In this document: piece by piece, positions 1 to 8,362 of the stretch
Layout of the letters: every line of letters starts with the position of its first letter
Position numbering within the stretch: position 1 is the first letter of the stretch
From: Spiribacter curvatus
Lineage (GTDB): Bacteria > Pseudomonadota > Gammaproteobacteria > Nitrococcales > Nitrococcaceae
DNA length: 64,000 nucleotides
Direction: 5' to 3'
NCBI RefSeq assembly: GCF_000485905.1
Contig: NC_022664.1
Coordinates: 682,001-746,000 of the forward strand
The notes under the pieces: model-generated
What the model saw: only the letters and a program-made list of their open reading frames with translations
Database searches by the model: none
Told to the model about the DNA's origin: nothing
Position numbers and translations under genes: made by a program

Positions 1-815
1 CGAAGCCCCTCGAGCTCGGCCTGGATGCGCTCGTTGACGATGCTCATCCGTAGCTGACTGGCGACATCGGAGAACGCTGGCGCCTCGGTCTCGCGGGTTT
101 CGTCGAGGCGGATCACATGAAATCCGAAGCGCGTCTCCACTGGCTCATCGGTAACGGCGCCGGGTTCGAGTGCAGCAACCGCCTCGGCGAATGGATCAAC
201 CATGTCATCTGGGGCAAACCAGCCTAGGTTGCCGCCGTCACGTGAGGTGCCGTCCTCGGAATACTGGCCGGCGAGCTCGGTGAACGATTCACCGTCGGCG
301 AGGCGATCGATGATGGCTGATGCCTGTACGCGGTCGGAAACGAGGATATGCCGGGCCTTGTACTCCCGCGGTGCCTCGGCGCCATAGACCGCTTCGTAGC
401 GCTCCCGGAGCACCGACTCGGCGACGGGTTCGCTCTCGGTGAGCTGGCGCACAAAGCCCTGGGCGAGTGTGCGGCGCCGATCATTGTTGAGCTGAGCGGC
501 CACATCCGGTGCCTCGTCGATACCGGCGGCGTCACCGGCCTGAGCGAGCAGCATCAGATTGATGATCTCCTCGAGGAATTGACGACGCTGGGTGGGCGGG
601 ATCTCTGATTCCCCCTGCGTCTGCTGGGAGACCAGCTGATCGAGCTCACGCTCGGTGATGGTTTCGCCGTTGATCTCGGCAAGAACCTGAATCTCCTGTT
701 CCTCGCCGGTCTCCGCGGACTCAGCTTCATCCTGTGCCTGGGCAAGCCCCAGACCGAGGGTGAGTGCCAGTGCCGGTACCATCAGTTGAAGGGCTTTGAG
801 CGGGGTTGAATGCAT
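1..815 (-). CDS. Periplasmic parvulin-type peptidyl-prolyl cis-trans isomerase (3' end beyond window)
   Basis: The frame is open from an ATG at 815 to the window edge, so the C-terminus is missing. The first 27 or so residues (MHSTPLKALQLMVPALAL, ending AQA) form a signal peptide, followed by an acidic linker. A helical SurA/PrsA-like chaperone region covers about residues 40-145. The rotamase domain starts near residue 150 with YKARHILV and continues with the parvulin hallmarks YSEDGTSRDGGNLGWF and ETRFGFHVIRLDE. The likely role is folding of exported proteins. It lies 4 nt downstream of bolA on the same strand, so yciI-bolA-PPIase looks like one operon. The symbol is left blank because PpiC/PrsA/SurA relatives cannot be separated on a partial protein. 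Confidence 0.9.
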   Translation of the reverse strand, partial: MHSTPLKALQLMVPALALTLGLGLAQAQDEAESAETGEEQEIQVLAEINGETITERELDQLVSQQTQGESEIPPTQRRQFLEEIINLMLLAQAGDAAGIDEAPDVAAQLNNDRRRTLAQGFVRQLTESEPVAESVLRERYEAVYGAEAPREYKARHILVSDRVQASAIIDRLADGESFTELAGQYSEDGTSRDGGNLGWFAPDDMVDPFAEAVAALEPGAVTDEPVETRFGFHVIRLDETRETEAPAFSDVASQLRMSIVNERIQAELEGL

Positions 816-819
816 AGGG

Positions 820-1134
820 TTACTCGCTTTGTTCAGGTGGCTGTGATTGGGCCTCGGCCGGCGTGAGTGCCTCGATACTGAGGGCATGGATACAGTCGTT
901 GCGCATCGCATCCCCCATGGCGTCATAGACCTGGCGATGCCGCTGAAGGCGGCGTTGGCCGGCAAAGTCGTCGCTGACGATACGCAGGTTGTAATGACCT
1001 CCACCAGCGCGTGCGCCGGCATGTCCGGCGTGGCGGTGGCTGTCGTCCTCGACCTCGAGGGATTCAATAGAGAGCGCCTGGTGGAGTCGCTCGCGGATCA
1101 TGGCCGGGCGTTCGCTGCGTGGGATGTCACTCAT
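820..1134 (-). CDS. bolA: BolA family protein
   Basis: This 104-residue protein has the BolA/IbaG class II KH-like fold. [10 protein letters not shown] and [16 protein letters not shown] match the family start, including the conserved His in SHRHAGH used for Fe-S ligation with monothiol glutaredoxins. The second half ([17 protein letters not shown], then [11 protein letters not shown]) matches the conserved helix and last strand. The BolA family acts in iron-sulfur trafficking and stress morphology. The start ATG overlaps the yciI stop by 4 nt (ATGA), indicating translational coupling. The C-terminal tail is short and Gln/Glu-rich. Confidence 0.93.
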   Translation of the reverse strand: MSDIPRSERPAMIRERLHQALSIESLEVEDDSHRHAGHAGARAGGGHYNLRIVSDDFAGQRRLQRHRQVYDAMGDAMRNDCIHALSIEALTPAEAQSQPPEQSE

Positions 1135-1430
1135 GGCAGGACCCTGCGGAACGGCTTGACCGTCACATCCCGGTAGACACCGGCGGCAACGTAGGGGTCG
1201 TCGTCGGCCCAGGCGCGGGCGGTGGCGAGTGATTCGAACTCGGCGATGACCAGACTACCGCTGAAGCCTGCCTCGCCGGGGTCGAGGGCGTCGATCGCCG
1301 GCGTCGGTCCGGCAACCAGCAGGCGTCCTTCATCCCGCAGGTGCTCGAGTCGTGCGATATGGGCTTCGCGGGCGCCGGCCCGGCGCTCCCGGCTGTCGTC
1401 AACGTCTTCACTGATGATGGCGTAGTACAT
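1131..1430 (-). CDS. yciI: YciI family protein
   Basis: This 99-residue protein starts at the ATG at 1430 ([10 protein letters not shown]). The frame stays open upstream, but homology to YciI begins here. YciI is a ferredoxin-like alpha/beta dimer of uncertain biochemical role with a conserved His/Asp pair. Here [22 protein letters not shown] carries the conserved His, and [22 protein letters not shown] carries the conserved Asp-Asp-Pro. It is the first gene of the yciI-bolA-PPIase unit and is divergent from yciO. Confidence 0.9.
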   Translation of the reverse strand: MYYAIISEDVDDSRERRAGAREAHIARLEHLRDEGRLLVAGPTPAIDALDPGEAGFSGSLVIAEFESLATARAWADDDPYVAAGVYRDVTVKPFRRVLP

Positions 1431-1499
1431 AGGATCCCGTCCGTTAAACTGTCGAAACGCTACCATACCTGTGCCCGGCCGACACCAGAGGAGCCCGTC

Positions 1500-2123
1500 A
1501 TGAGCCAGTACTTCGAGATCCATCCACGCACGCCGCAGCCACGGCTCATCCGCCGCGCCGTGGAGATCCTCCAGCAGGGCGGTGTCATTGCCTATCCCAC
1601 CGGCACGACGTATGCCCTTGGTTGCGCGATGGGTGAGAAGTCCGCCGTCGATCGGATCCGCCAGCTCCGTGGCCTCGAGGAGCGCCATCACTTCACTCTG
1701 GCGTGTCGCGATCTCTCCGATATCGGCAGTTATACACGCCTCGACAACAATGCTTTCCGGTTGCTGAAAGCCCATGTGCCGGGTCCCTATACTTTCGTGC
1801 TGCGGGCCACGGCAGAGGTCCCGCGTCGGGTCCAGCATACCCGGCGCAAGACCATTGGCATCCGTGTCCCCGACCACCCAGTGGCCCAGGCACTGCTCGA
1901 GGCGCTGGGGGAGCCGCTGACCACCACCACGCTGTTGCTGCCGGGAGAGACCGTTCCCATGACCGATCCGGTCGACATGCGCGAGCGGCTCGGCAGACAG
2001 GTCGATGCGGTGATTGATGGCGGTCCCGGTGGGCTCGAGCCAAGCACCGTGGTCGATCTGAGCGGCGAGCGGCCCGAGGTGATCCGCCACGGTGCCGGAG
2101 ATGGCCACGTTTTCCAGGCTTAA
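1500..2123 (+). CDS. yciO: YciO/Sua5/YrdC family protein (threonylcarbamoyl-AMP synthase-like)
   Basis: This 207-residue protein has a single YrdC-like domain. [16 protein letters not shown] is the nucleotide/threonine-site motif, and [16 protein letters not shown] is the second conserved block. The KxR motif of true TsaC is replaced by a divergent [18 protein letters not shown] segment typical of the YciO subgroup. The family binds ATP and RNA and relates to t6A37 formation; the physiological role of YciO itself is less settled. The start was chosen at 1500 because GAGGAG lies just upstream and the longer frame has no homology before MSQYFEIHP. Confidence 0.9.
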   Translation: MSQYFEIHPRTPQPRLIRRAVEILQQGGVIAYPTGTTYALGCAMGEKSAVDRIRQLRGLEERHHFTLACRDLSDIGSYTRLDNNAFRLLKAHVPGPYTFVLRATAEVPRRVQHTRRKTIGIRVPDHPVAQALLEALGEPLTTTTLLLPGETVPMTDPVDMRERLGRQVDAVIDGGPGGLEPSTVVDLSGERPEVIRHGAGDGHVFQA

Positions 2124-2167
2124 TCCGCTATCATGCATGCAATCAAACGTTCCATGCGGAGGTTACC

Positions 2168-3391
2168 TTGAGCCAATCCCCTGCCAGCCGCGATCGCATC
2201 CTCTCCGGCATGCGTCCGACCGGGCGCCTTCATCTTGGCCATTATCACGGCGTGCTGCGCAACTGGGTTGACCTGCAGGCCAACCACGACTGTTTTTTCT
2301 TCGTCGCCGACTGGCATGCGCTGACCACCGCCTATGAAAACCGCGAGGTCATCTCGCAGAGCGTCTGGGACATGGTGGTCGACTGGCTCGCCGCCGGCGT
2401 CAATCCCAACCTCTCGACGCTGTTCATCCAGTCGAGAGTGATGGAGCACGCTGAACTGCATCTGCTGCTCTCGATGATTGCACCGCTGGGCTGGCTCGAG
2501 CGGGTACCCACCTATAAGGATCAGATTGCAGAGCTGCGTGACCGCGACCTGGCAACCTATGGATTCCTTGGCTATCCGGTTCTGCAGAGCGCCGACATCC
2601 TCATCTACGGCGCCAGTGGCGTGCCGGTGGGCGAGGACCAGGTCTCGCATGTCGAACTCACCCGCGAGCTGGCGCGACGCTTCAACCATTTGTTCGGCCG
2701 TGAGCCGGGGTTTGAGGACAAGGCCGAGTCGGCGATCAATAAAATGGGCAAAAAACAGGCCCGGCTCTATCGCTCGCTGCGCCGACGCTATCAGGAAGCC
2801 GGGGATACGGAGGCGCTGGGCGAGGGCAAGGCGCTGTTGGAGAGCCAGCAGAATCTCACCATTGCCGATCGCGCCCGACTCGTGGGTTATCTCGACGGGG
2901 GCGGGCGGAGTGTGCTCACCGAACCGGAGGCGCTCCTCACGCAGGCCCCGCGTATGCCCGGCCTTGATGGGCGCAAGATGTCGAAGTCCTACGGCAACAC
3001 CCTGTCACTGCGCGAGTCGGACGCGGATATCGACCGTAAGATCCGCACCATGCCCACGGATCCGGCCCGCGTCCGGCGGAGTGACCCCGGCGAGCCGGAG
3101 AAATGCCCAGTGTTCGACCTCCATAAAGTCTATGCCGACGATGCCACCCGTTCATGGGTCGAGCATGGCTGTCGGTCGGCGGGTATTGGCTGTCTCGACT
3201 GCAAGAAGCCGCTCATTGAGGCCATGCAGGCCGAAGTGGCGCCGATCCGCGAGCGCGCGACGGCGCTCGAGGCCGATCCCGGCCATGTCCAGCAGATCAT
3301 CAACGAGGGCTGCGACCGCGCCCGTAGCGTGGCCCGCGAGACCATGAAAGAGGTTCGCGCCGCCATTGGGTTGGACTACCGTCAGCGATGA
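2168..3391 (+). CDS. trpS: Tryptophan--tRNA ligase
   Basis: This class I aminoacyl-tRNA synthetase charges tRNA-Trp. The HIGH motif is HLGH at residues 22-25 (RPTGRLHLGHYHG) and the KMSKS loop is KMSKSYGN near residue 270. At 407 residues it is longer than the common form of about 335. The extra length includes an insertion of about 60 residues before KMSKS, in a basic segment around RRRYQEAGDTEA. The start is a TTG with GGAGG about 7 nt upstream; the next in-frame ATG would remove the segment leading into RPTG. The stop overlaps the scpA start (ATGA). Confidence 0.95.
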   Translation: MSQSPASRDRILSGMRPTGRLHLGHYHGVLRNWVDLQANHDCFFFVADWHALTTAYENREVISQSVWDMVVDWLAAGVNPNLSTLFIQSRVMEHAELHLLLSMIAPLGWLERVPTYKDQIAELRDRDLATYGFLGYPVLQSADILIYGASGVPVGEDQVSHVELTRELARRFNHLFGREPGFEDKAESAINKMGKKQARLYRSLRRRYQEAGDTEALGEGKALLESQQNLTIADRARLVGYLDGGGRSVLTEPEALLTQAPRMPGLDGRKMSKSYGNTLSLRESDADIDRKIRTMPTDPARVRRSDPGEPEKCPVFDLHKVYADDATRSWVEHGCRSAGIGCLDCKKPLIEAMQAEVAPIRERATALEADPGHVQQIINEGCDRARSVARETMKEVRAAIGLDYRQR

Positions 3392-4167
3392 GTATCGCCA
3401 CGGTGCGGGGCGAGCCCTATCCGGACCTGCCCCATGATCTGTATATCCCGCCGGATGCGCTCGAGGTGTTTCTCGAGACCTTCGAGGGGCCACTGGATCT
3501 GCTCCTGTACCTGATACGGCGTCAGAATCTCGATATCCTCGACATCCCCATCGCCCGCATCACGGATCAGTACATGCAGTATGTTGATCTGATGAGCGAA
3601 AGGCGTCTGACACTCGCGGCCGAGTACCTGGTGATGGCCGCCATGCTCGCCGAGATCAAGTCGCGGATGCTCATGCCCCGGCCACCGGTCAGCGACGGCG
3701 AGGAAGACCCCGATCCGCGTGCCGAGCTGGTGCGGCGGCTGCGCGACTACGAGCAGTTCCGTGATGCCGGTGAGCGGCTCGATGCACTCCCGCGGGTGGC
3801 CCGCGACCTGTTCCCTGCCCAGGCCGCAACATCGGTTGAAAAGATGCTCAGGCCGGCCCCTGCGATCGGCATGGATGAGCTGCTCGGCGCCTTTGCGGCG
3901 GTCATGGCACGCTCGGCACTGAACGGCCACCATGAAATCCAGCGCGAGGCGCTCTCGGTCCGCGAGCGCATGAGCGAGACCCTGACGCGTCTCGACGCTG
4001 AGCGATTCGTGGCGCTGACCGATCTGCTTGATGCCCGGGAAGGGCGGGCTGGCGTGGTGGTGACCTTCCTCGCCATTCTCGAGCTACTCAAGGCGTCGCT
4101 GCTCGAGCTGGTCCAGTCCGAGCCCTTCGCGCCGCTCTACCTGCGGGCCCTTCAGCGCGATGGATGA
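3388..4167 (+). CDS. scpA: Segregation and condensation protein A
   Basis: This kleisin subunit of the SMC-ScpAB condensin is 259 residues long. The N-terminal signature FEGPLDLLLYLIRRQNLDILDIP at about residues 31-53 binds the SMC neck. AEYLVMAAMLAEIKSRMLMP follows, and the C-terminal winged helix (VVTFLAILELLKASLLELVQ) would bind the SMC cap. It overlaps trpS by 4 nt and scpB by 8 nt. An ScpAB pair implies an SMC elsewhere in the genome instead of, or beside, MukBEF. Confidence 0.95.
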   Translation: MSIATVRGEPYPDLPHDLYIPPDALEVFLETFEGPLDLLLYLIRRQNLDILDIPIARITDQYMQYVDLMSERRLTLAAEYLVMAAMLAEIKSRMLMPRPPVSDGEEDPDPRAELVRRLRDYEQFRDAGERLDALPRVARDLFPAQAATSVEKMLRPAPAIGMDELLGAFAAVMARSALNGHHEIQREALSVRERMSETLTRLDAERFVALTDLLDAREGRAGVVVTFLAILELLKASLLELVQSEPFAPLYLRALQRDG

Positions 4168-4690
4168 TCCGGCGCTGGAGCGCATCATTGAGGCGGCATT
4201 GCTGGCCGCCGGGACGCCGCTGAATATCGAGCAGCTGCAGGCCGTGTTCGGCGATACACCGCCGGATCGAGCGACTCTGGAGGCGGCGCTGGATCGACTC
4301 GCGACACAACTGACCGATCGCGGTGTCGAGCTGAAACGGGTGGCAGGCGGCTGGCGGCTGCAGGTGCCCGAGCGCTATGCCCCCTGGGTGGCGCGACTCT
4401 GGGAGGAAAAACCGGCGCGTTATTCACGCGCGGTGCTCGAGACCCTGGCGATCATCGCCTACCGGCAACCGGTGACCCGCGCCGAGATCGAGGCCGTTCG
4501 CGGCGTACCGCCCAGCACCTCGGTGATGCACACGCTGCAGGAGCGGGGCTGGATCCGAGTCGCGGGACACCGGGACAGCCCCGGGCGGCCGGCGGTATTC
4601 GCCACCACGCGCGACTTCCTCGATCACTTCAATCTCAGTAGCCTGAGCGAATTGCCCACACTGATGGATAGCCCGGAACAAGGAAAATAA
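4160..4690 (+). CDS. scpB: Segregation and condensation protein B
   Basis: ScpB is the dimeric tandem winged-helix partner that binds the ScpA linker. The 176-residue protein contains the family core YSRAVLETLAIIAYRQPVTRAEIEAVRGV, followed by LQERGWIRVAGHRDSPGRP and the GRPAVFATTRDFLDHF strand. It starts inside the end of scpA, and its stop shares a base with the rluB start (TAATG), so all four genes from trpS are translationally linked. Confidence 0.95.
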   Translation: MDDPALERIIEAALLAAGTPLNIEQLQAVFGDTPPDRATLEAALDRLATQLTDRGVELKRVAGGWRLQVPERYAPWVARLWEEKPARYSRAVLETLAIIAYRQPVTRAEIEAVRGVPPSTSVMHTLQERGWIRVAGHRDSPGRPAVFATTRDFLDHFNLSSLSELPTLMDSPEQGK

Positions 4691-5511
4691 TGACCTCGGA
4701 GAAATTGCAGAAAGTCCTCGCCCGAGCCGGGATCGCTTCGCGCCGCGAGATGGAGCGGCAGATCGATGACGGCCGGGTGGAGGTGAACGGTCGGCGCGCG
4801 ACGCTCGGCGATCGGGTGGACGATGATGCCCGAATCCGCGTTGATGGCCGGCTCGTGGGCGCGGCGGCGCGCTCGGCCGGTGAGCGCCAGGTGATCGCCT
4901 ATCACAAGCCGACCGGGGAGCTCGTCACCCGCCATGATCCCGAGGGGCGCAAGACGATCTTCCCGCGACTGCCGCGGCTCAAGTCGGGTCGCTGGCTGTC
5001 AGTCGGCCGTCTCGATATCAACACCTCCGGGCTGTTGCTGCTGACAACCGATGGCGAACTCGCCAATCGTCTCGCCCATCCCGCCTGGCAGATGGCGCGG
5101 GACTACGCGGTGCGGATCTACGGCCCGGTCGAGGAGGGCGTGCGTCAGCGACTGCTCAGCGGTGTAGCCCTGGATGATGGCAATGCGGCGTTCGAGTCGA
5201 TCCAGGCGCTTGATCCGGGAGAGCAGGCCAACCGCTGGTATCGGGTGCGCTTGCGTGAAGGCAAGAACCGACTGGTCCGGCGGCTGTGGGAGTCGCAGGG
5301 AGTGCAGGTGAGCCGCCTGATCCGGGTCCAGTATGGTCCCTACGAGATGCCACCACGCCTCCGCGAGGGTCAGTATCAATCACTGACGCCTGGCGAAATC
5401 CGCGACCTCGCCAATCGGGTGGGCCTGACCGATACACCCCCGGAGGCGTCGAGCGCCGCTGGCCGTAAACCGGGTGCCCGCCGCAGCGGGACCCGTGAGC
5501 GCCGGCGGTGA
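4690..5511 (+). CDS. rluB: 23S rRNA pseudouridine synthase, RluB family
   Basis: This RsuA-family enzyme is expected to isomerise U2605 of 23S rRNA. An N-terminal S4 RNA-binding domain (EKLQKVLARAGIASRREMERQI) is followed by the catalytic core. The catalytic Asp lies in VGRLDINTSGLLLLTTDGEL, and EGKNRLVRRLWESQGVQVSRLIR forms the conserved second half. Residues after about 245 form a basic, Arg-rich tail, common in RluB. scpB-rluB adjacency is conserved in many gammaproteobacteria. Confidence 0.93.
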   Translation: MTSEKLQKVLARAGIASRREMERQIDDGRVEVNGRRATLGDRVDDDARIRVDGRLVGAAARSAGERQVIAYHKPTGELVTRHDPEGRKTIFPRLPRLKSGRWLSVGRLDINTSGLLLLTTDGELANRLAHPAWQMARDYAVRIYGPVEEGVRQRLLSGVALDDGNAAFESIQALDPGEQANRWYRVRLREGKNRLVRRLWESQGVQVSRLIRVQYGPYEMPPRLREGQYQSLTPGEIRDLANRVGLTDTPPEASSAAGRKPGARRSGTRERRR

Positions 5512-6192
5512 GTGATAATGGTGCCTGATCCTCGCCCCCTCCCGGGGCTGATCGAGCGGCTGTCCGAGGCCTTCGGCCCGCAGGACTGGTGGCCCGCCGA
5601 GACGGCATTCGAGGTGCTGGTCGGCGCCGTCCTGACCCAGAATGCCGCCTGGCGGAACGTCGAGCAGGCCATCGCCCGGCTCCGTGCCCGTGACTGGCTG
5701 TCCGCCACCGCGATCGTCAATGCGCCGGGCGATGCGCTTCGCGAATGCATCCGCCCGAGTGGCTACTACAACGTCAAGGCCAGGCGGCTGCTTGCCGCCT
5801 GTGAGACATGGCTCGAGCTCGGGGGCGAGGCAGGGTTGCGATCCATGCCGACTCCCACCGCCCGAGCGGCGCTGCTTGCCGTGAAGGGACTGGGGCCGGA
5901 GAGTGTGGACGATGTATTGCTGTACGGATTCAATCGGCCGGTGTTCGTCGTCGACGCCTACACCCGGCGGATTTTCTCGCGGGTTGGCGTCGTACCGGCG
6001 GATATCGGGTACGAGCCACTGCAGGCTGCCTTCCATGCCGCGCTGCCCCCGGATGCAGCGCGCTTCAATGAGGCTCATGCCCTGATCGTAGCGGTGGGAA
6101 AGGACTACTGCCGACCGCGCTCGCCGCGCTGCGGGCGTTGCCCGCTACAGCCGGCGTGCGCCTACGGCAGCAGTGATGCTCAGCGCTCGTAG
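5512..6192 (+). CDS. Endonuclease III-like HhH-GPD DNA glycosylase (MagIII-like)
   Basis: This 226-residue protein has the HhH-GPD fold. The helix-hairpin-helix is VKGLGPESVDDVLLYGF, the catalytic Asp is in VVDAYTRRIFSR, and a [4Fe-4S] loop uses Cys200, Cys207, Cys210 and Cys216 (C-x6-C-x2-C-x5-C). The Lys that gives Nth its lyase activity is Glu here (GPES in place of GRKT). That resembles the monofunctional 3-methyladenine glycosylase MagIII, so alkylated-base excision is likelier than pyrimidine-oxidation repair; this is inference. The start is GTG at 5512, directly after the rluB stop, or ATG at 5518. The end overlaps the convergent PEBP gene by 13 nt. Confidence 0.88.
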   Translation: MIMVPDPRPLPGLIERLSEAFGPQDWWPAETAFEVLVGAVLTQNAAWRNVEQAIARLRARDWLSATAIVNAPGDALRECIRPSGYYNVKARRLLAACETWLELGGEAGLRSMPTPTARAALLAVKGLGPESVDDVLLYGFNRPVFVVDAYTRRIFSRVGVVPADIGYEPLQAAFHAALPPDAARFNEAHALIVAVGKDYCRPRSPRCGRCPLQPACAYGSSDAQRS

Positions 6193-6653
6193 GTCCCGAT
6201 CAACCGACTCATACCGATGACATGGGGCTCGACCTGTTCGAGGAACTGCCACATGGTCAGGCCCGGTTCGAGCTGCAACGACTGATCGAGGGCCAGCACC
6301 CAGAAGTAGTAGTTATGGACGCCGTGTCCCTCGGGCGGCATCGGGCCCCCGTAGGTCTGACGGCCGAAGTCGGTGACGCCATGGGTATAGGCCTCGCTGC
6401 CTTCCTCAAGCGCGGTCACTTCCTGAGGGATGTTGTAGTAGACCCAGTGTACGAAGCCATAGCTGCCGGGGCTGATCAGCGGTGCATCGGGGTCGTGGCA
6501 GATCACCGCAAACCCTTGGGTTCCCTCCGGTGCCCCGGTCCAATGGAGTGAGGGGGCGATGTCATCGCCTTCGCCGGTATGTCGTACCGGTATAGGCTGT
6601 TGGGGGCCAAAGGCATTACTGCGTGCCTGCATGGCCGATAGGGCAAATCCCAT
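6180..6653 (-). CDS. YbhB/YbcL family PEBP-like protein
   Basis: This 157-residue phosphatidylethanolamine-binding-protein (Raf kinase inhibitor-like) domain carries CBR1 as HDPDAPLISPG (about residues 53-63) and CBR2 as GGPMPPEGHGVHNYYFWVLAL. Bacterial members are cytosolic, and their ligand and function are poorly known. No signal peptide is visible. Its 3' end overlaps the glycosylase gene by 13 nt in convergent orientation. Confidence 0.9.
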   Translation of the reverse strand: MGFALSAMQARSNAFGPQQPIPVRHTGEGDDIAPSLHWTGAPEGTQGFAVICHDPDAPLISPGSYGFVHWVYYNIPQEVTALEEGSEAYTHGVTDFGRQTYGGPMPPEGHGVHNYYFWVLALDQSLQLEPGLTMWQFLEQVEPHVIGMSRLIGTYER

Positions 6654-6704
6654 GGGATTATTCTCCAGTCCTGTTCGAATGTTGAGGATATTTGCACTTC
6701 CTGA

Positions 6705-6721
6705 CGGCTTGTCACAAGCCG
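6705..6721 (-). terminator. Short GC hairpin just after yciK
   Basis: CGGCTTG at 6705-6711 pairs perfectly with CAAGCCG at 6715-6721 around a 3-nt loop. It begins two bases after the yciK stop. No clear U-run follows on the minus strand, so it may be an mRNA-stabilising hairpin rather than an intrinsic terminator. Confidence 0.4.
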
Positions 6722-6722
6722 G

Positions 6723-7493
6723 TCATCTCTGTCGGACGACCACGCGATACTGGGTCCCGTTCACGGGCGGATTAACCGGATCGAGAAGCCGCGCGAGTGC
6801 CCCCGCGGCCGCGTCGGCCGTGGGTACTTCATCGACCGTTTCACCGGTAAAAAGTTGTCGCCTCAGTGGCGACTGCAGCGCACTCGGATCGACGCTGCAG
6901 CTGATGACCGGGTGGGCCTCGGAGTATTCCGCGGCCAGCGTCGCCGCGATCCCCTCAACCGCCCACTTGCTGACGCCATAGGCGCCCATGGCTGGACGGC
7001 CGGCCCGGCCCGCCTCATCGGTCACGAAGATCACCCGCCCGTGGTGGGCCCGGAGCATGGGCAGCAGGGCCTGGGTCAGCAGGAACGCCGCGTTGATATT
7101 GACGTGCAGGCACTTGAGCCAGGCCTGCGGGTCGTAGAGTCCGAGGGGCGCGGGTTCCCCATAGTCAGCCGCCGCGTGGACGATGGTGTCCACACCGCCC
7201 AGTGATTCGTCGAGCCGCTGGGCAAGGTCGGCATAGTCATCCGGTCCGGCTCCCATCAGATCCAGTGGATAGAGTGCCGGTTGTCCATGACCGGCCGACT
7301 CGATCCGGTCATGGAGCGATTCCAGCCCCTTCAGGGATTTGTCGAGGAGGATGGCATCCGCGCCCTCGGCGACCGCCCGTTCGGCGAGGGCAGACCCCAG
7401 CCCGCCGGCCGCGCCGGTGATCAGAATGCGTTGACCGGCGAGTCGTCCGGCGTTGACGGCGGTGTCGCGAGCGGCGGTAAGGGGTTCGATCAT
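6723..7493 (-). CDS. yciK: YciK family short-chain dehydrogenase
   Basis: This 256-residue classical SDR has the NAD(P) motif TGAAGGLGSAL at about residues 26-36, NNA replaced by HAAAD, and the catalytic YxxxK as YGVSKWAVEG. The sequence VIFVTDEAGRAGRPAMGAYGVSKWA is typical of YciK, a dehydrogenase of unknown substrate. It sits in the usual gammaproteobacterial order ubiG-gph-yciK, interrupted here by the phytoene-synthase-like gene, with which it shares a 4-nt overlap. Confidence 0.9.
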   Translation of the reverse strand: MIEPLTAARDTAVNAGRLAGQRILITGAAGGLGSALAERAVAEGADAILLDKSLKGLESLHDRIESAGHGQPALYPLDLMGAGPDDYADLAQRLDESLGGVDTIVHAAADYGEPAPLGLYDPQAWLKCLHVNINAAFLLTQALLPMLRAHHGRVIFVTDEAGRAGRPAMGAYGVSKWAVEGIAATLAAEYSEAHPVISCSVDPSALQSPLRRQLFTGETVDEVPTADAAAGALARLLDPVNPPVNGTQYRVVVRQR

Positions 7494-8359
7494 GTCGATG
7501 AGGGCTCCGGACGGGGGTGGACTTTGTGCGGCCGTCGCGCGGTCCGCCAGGCGAGCCAGAGCTTGCGCAGCGGTGTGAGATGGACCTGCCGGTCGGTCAC
7601 GGCATAGCCGTCGCTGCCAATACTCTCCAGCAACTGGCGGTGCAGCACGGCAAGGATCAGGCCATAGGTCTGCTGGGGCCGGGCATTGTCGGGGAGCTGA
7701 CTGATGGCGCTATCGAGAAAGCGCCGGGCGCGGTCCCCCTGACGACCCAGCAGCGCCCGGACGTCATCGTTTCGGTCGGCGGCGAGCAGGTCCTCGCTAC
7801 TCAGCCCGCTCATCGTGAGCTCGTCTTCGGGGATGTACAGCCGGCCGGCGCGGACATCCCGACGCAGATGACGCAGCATTCGTGTGAGCTCGAGTCCCAT
7901 GGACAGATCATGCGCGAATGGCGCGGCATCCATGCCTTCCGACCCCCCGATCCGCCAGGCGAGATCGGCAATGGCCCCGCCCGCGCGGTGGCAGTAGAGC
8001 GTGAGCTCGCGCAGGGTCGGGTAGCGGCCGTATTCGAGATCCATCCGGCTCGCCTCAATGACCTCGCTCAGGCCATCCATGTCCAGTTGGTGGTGTTGGA
8101 GCGTGGGCAGCATGGCCTGGGTGACCGGATGCCGCGGCGACTCCGCGGCCAATCGTTCAAGCTCCTCCTGCCACCAGTTGAGCTTGACGGCCCCGACTCC
8201 AGAATCACTGACCTCACGGGGGATCTCCAGCACCTCGGCACGGTAGGCGGCAAGCGCGGTCAGCCCGTCGCGTGCCTCGGCCGGTGCAAACAGAAGTGCG
8301 TAATAGAGGCTCGATCCGTCCGGCGCGACCTTGCGCCGGCAGTATTGCATCGGTTCCAT
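7490..8359 (-). CDS. Squalene/phytoene synthase-like protein, probably non-catalytic
   Basis: This 289-residue protein matches the head-to-head prenyl synthase fold from YCRRKVAPDGSSLYYALLF to GRLYIPEDELTMSGL. Both Asp-rich metal sites are eroded. The first (family form DDxxD) reads EVLEIPREV, and the second (family form RDxxED) reads RHLRRDVRAGRLYIP. KLNWWQEELERL and HPVTQAML are intact. A fold without catalytic Asp recalls NDUFAF6, a complex I assembly factor. Alternatives are a divergent prenyltransferase or a lipid-binding protein. It is coupled to yciK by a 4-nt overlap and lies 3 nt after gph. Confidence 0.82.
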   Translation of the reverse strand: MEPMQYCRRKVAPDGSSLYYALLFAPAEARDGLTALAAYRAEVLEIPREVSDSGVGAVKLNWWQEELERLAAESPRHPVTQAMLPTLQHHQLDMDGLSEVIEASRMDLEYGRYPTLRELTLYCHRAGGAIADLAWRIGGSEGMDAAPFAHDLSMGLELTRMLRHLRRDVRAGRLYIPEDELTMSGLSSEDLLAADRNDDVRALLGRQGDRARRFLDSAISQLPDNARPQQTYGLILAVLHRQLLESIGSDGYAVTDRQVHLTPLRKLWLAWRTARRPHKVHPRPEPSST

Positions 8360-8362
8360 GAT

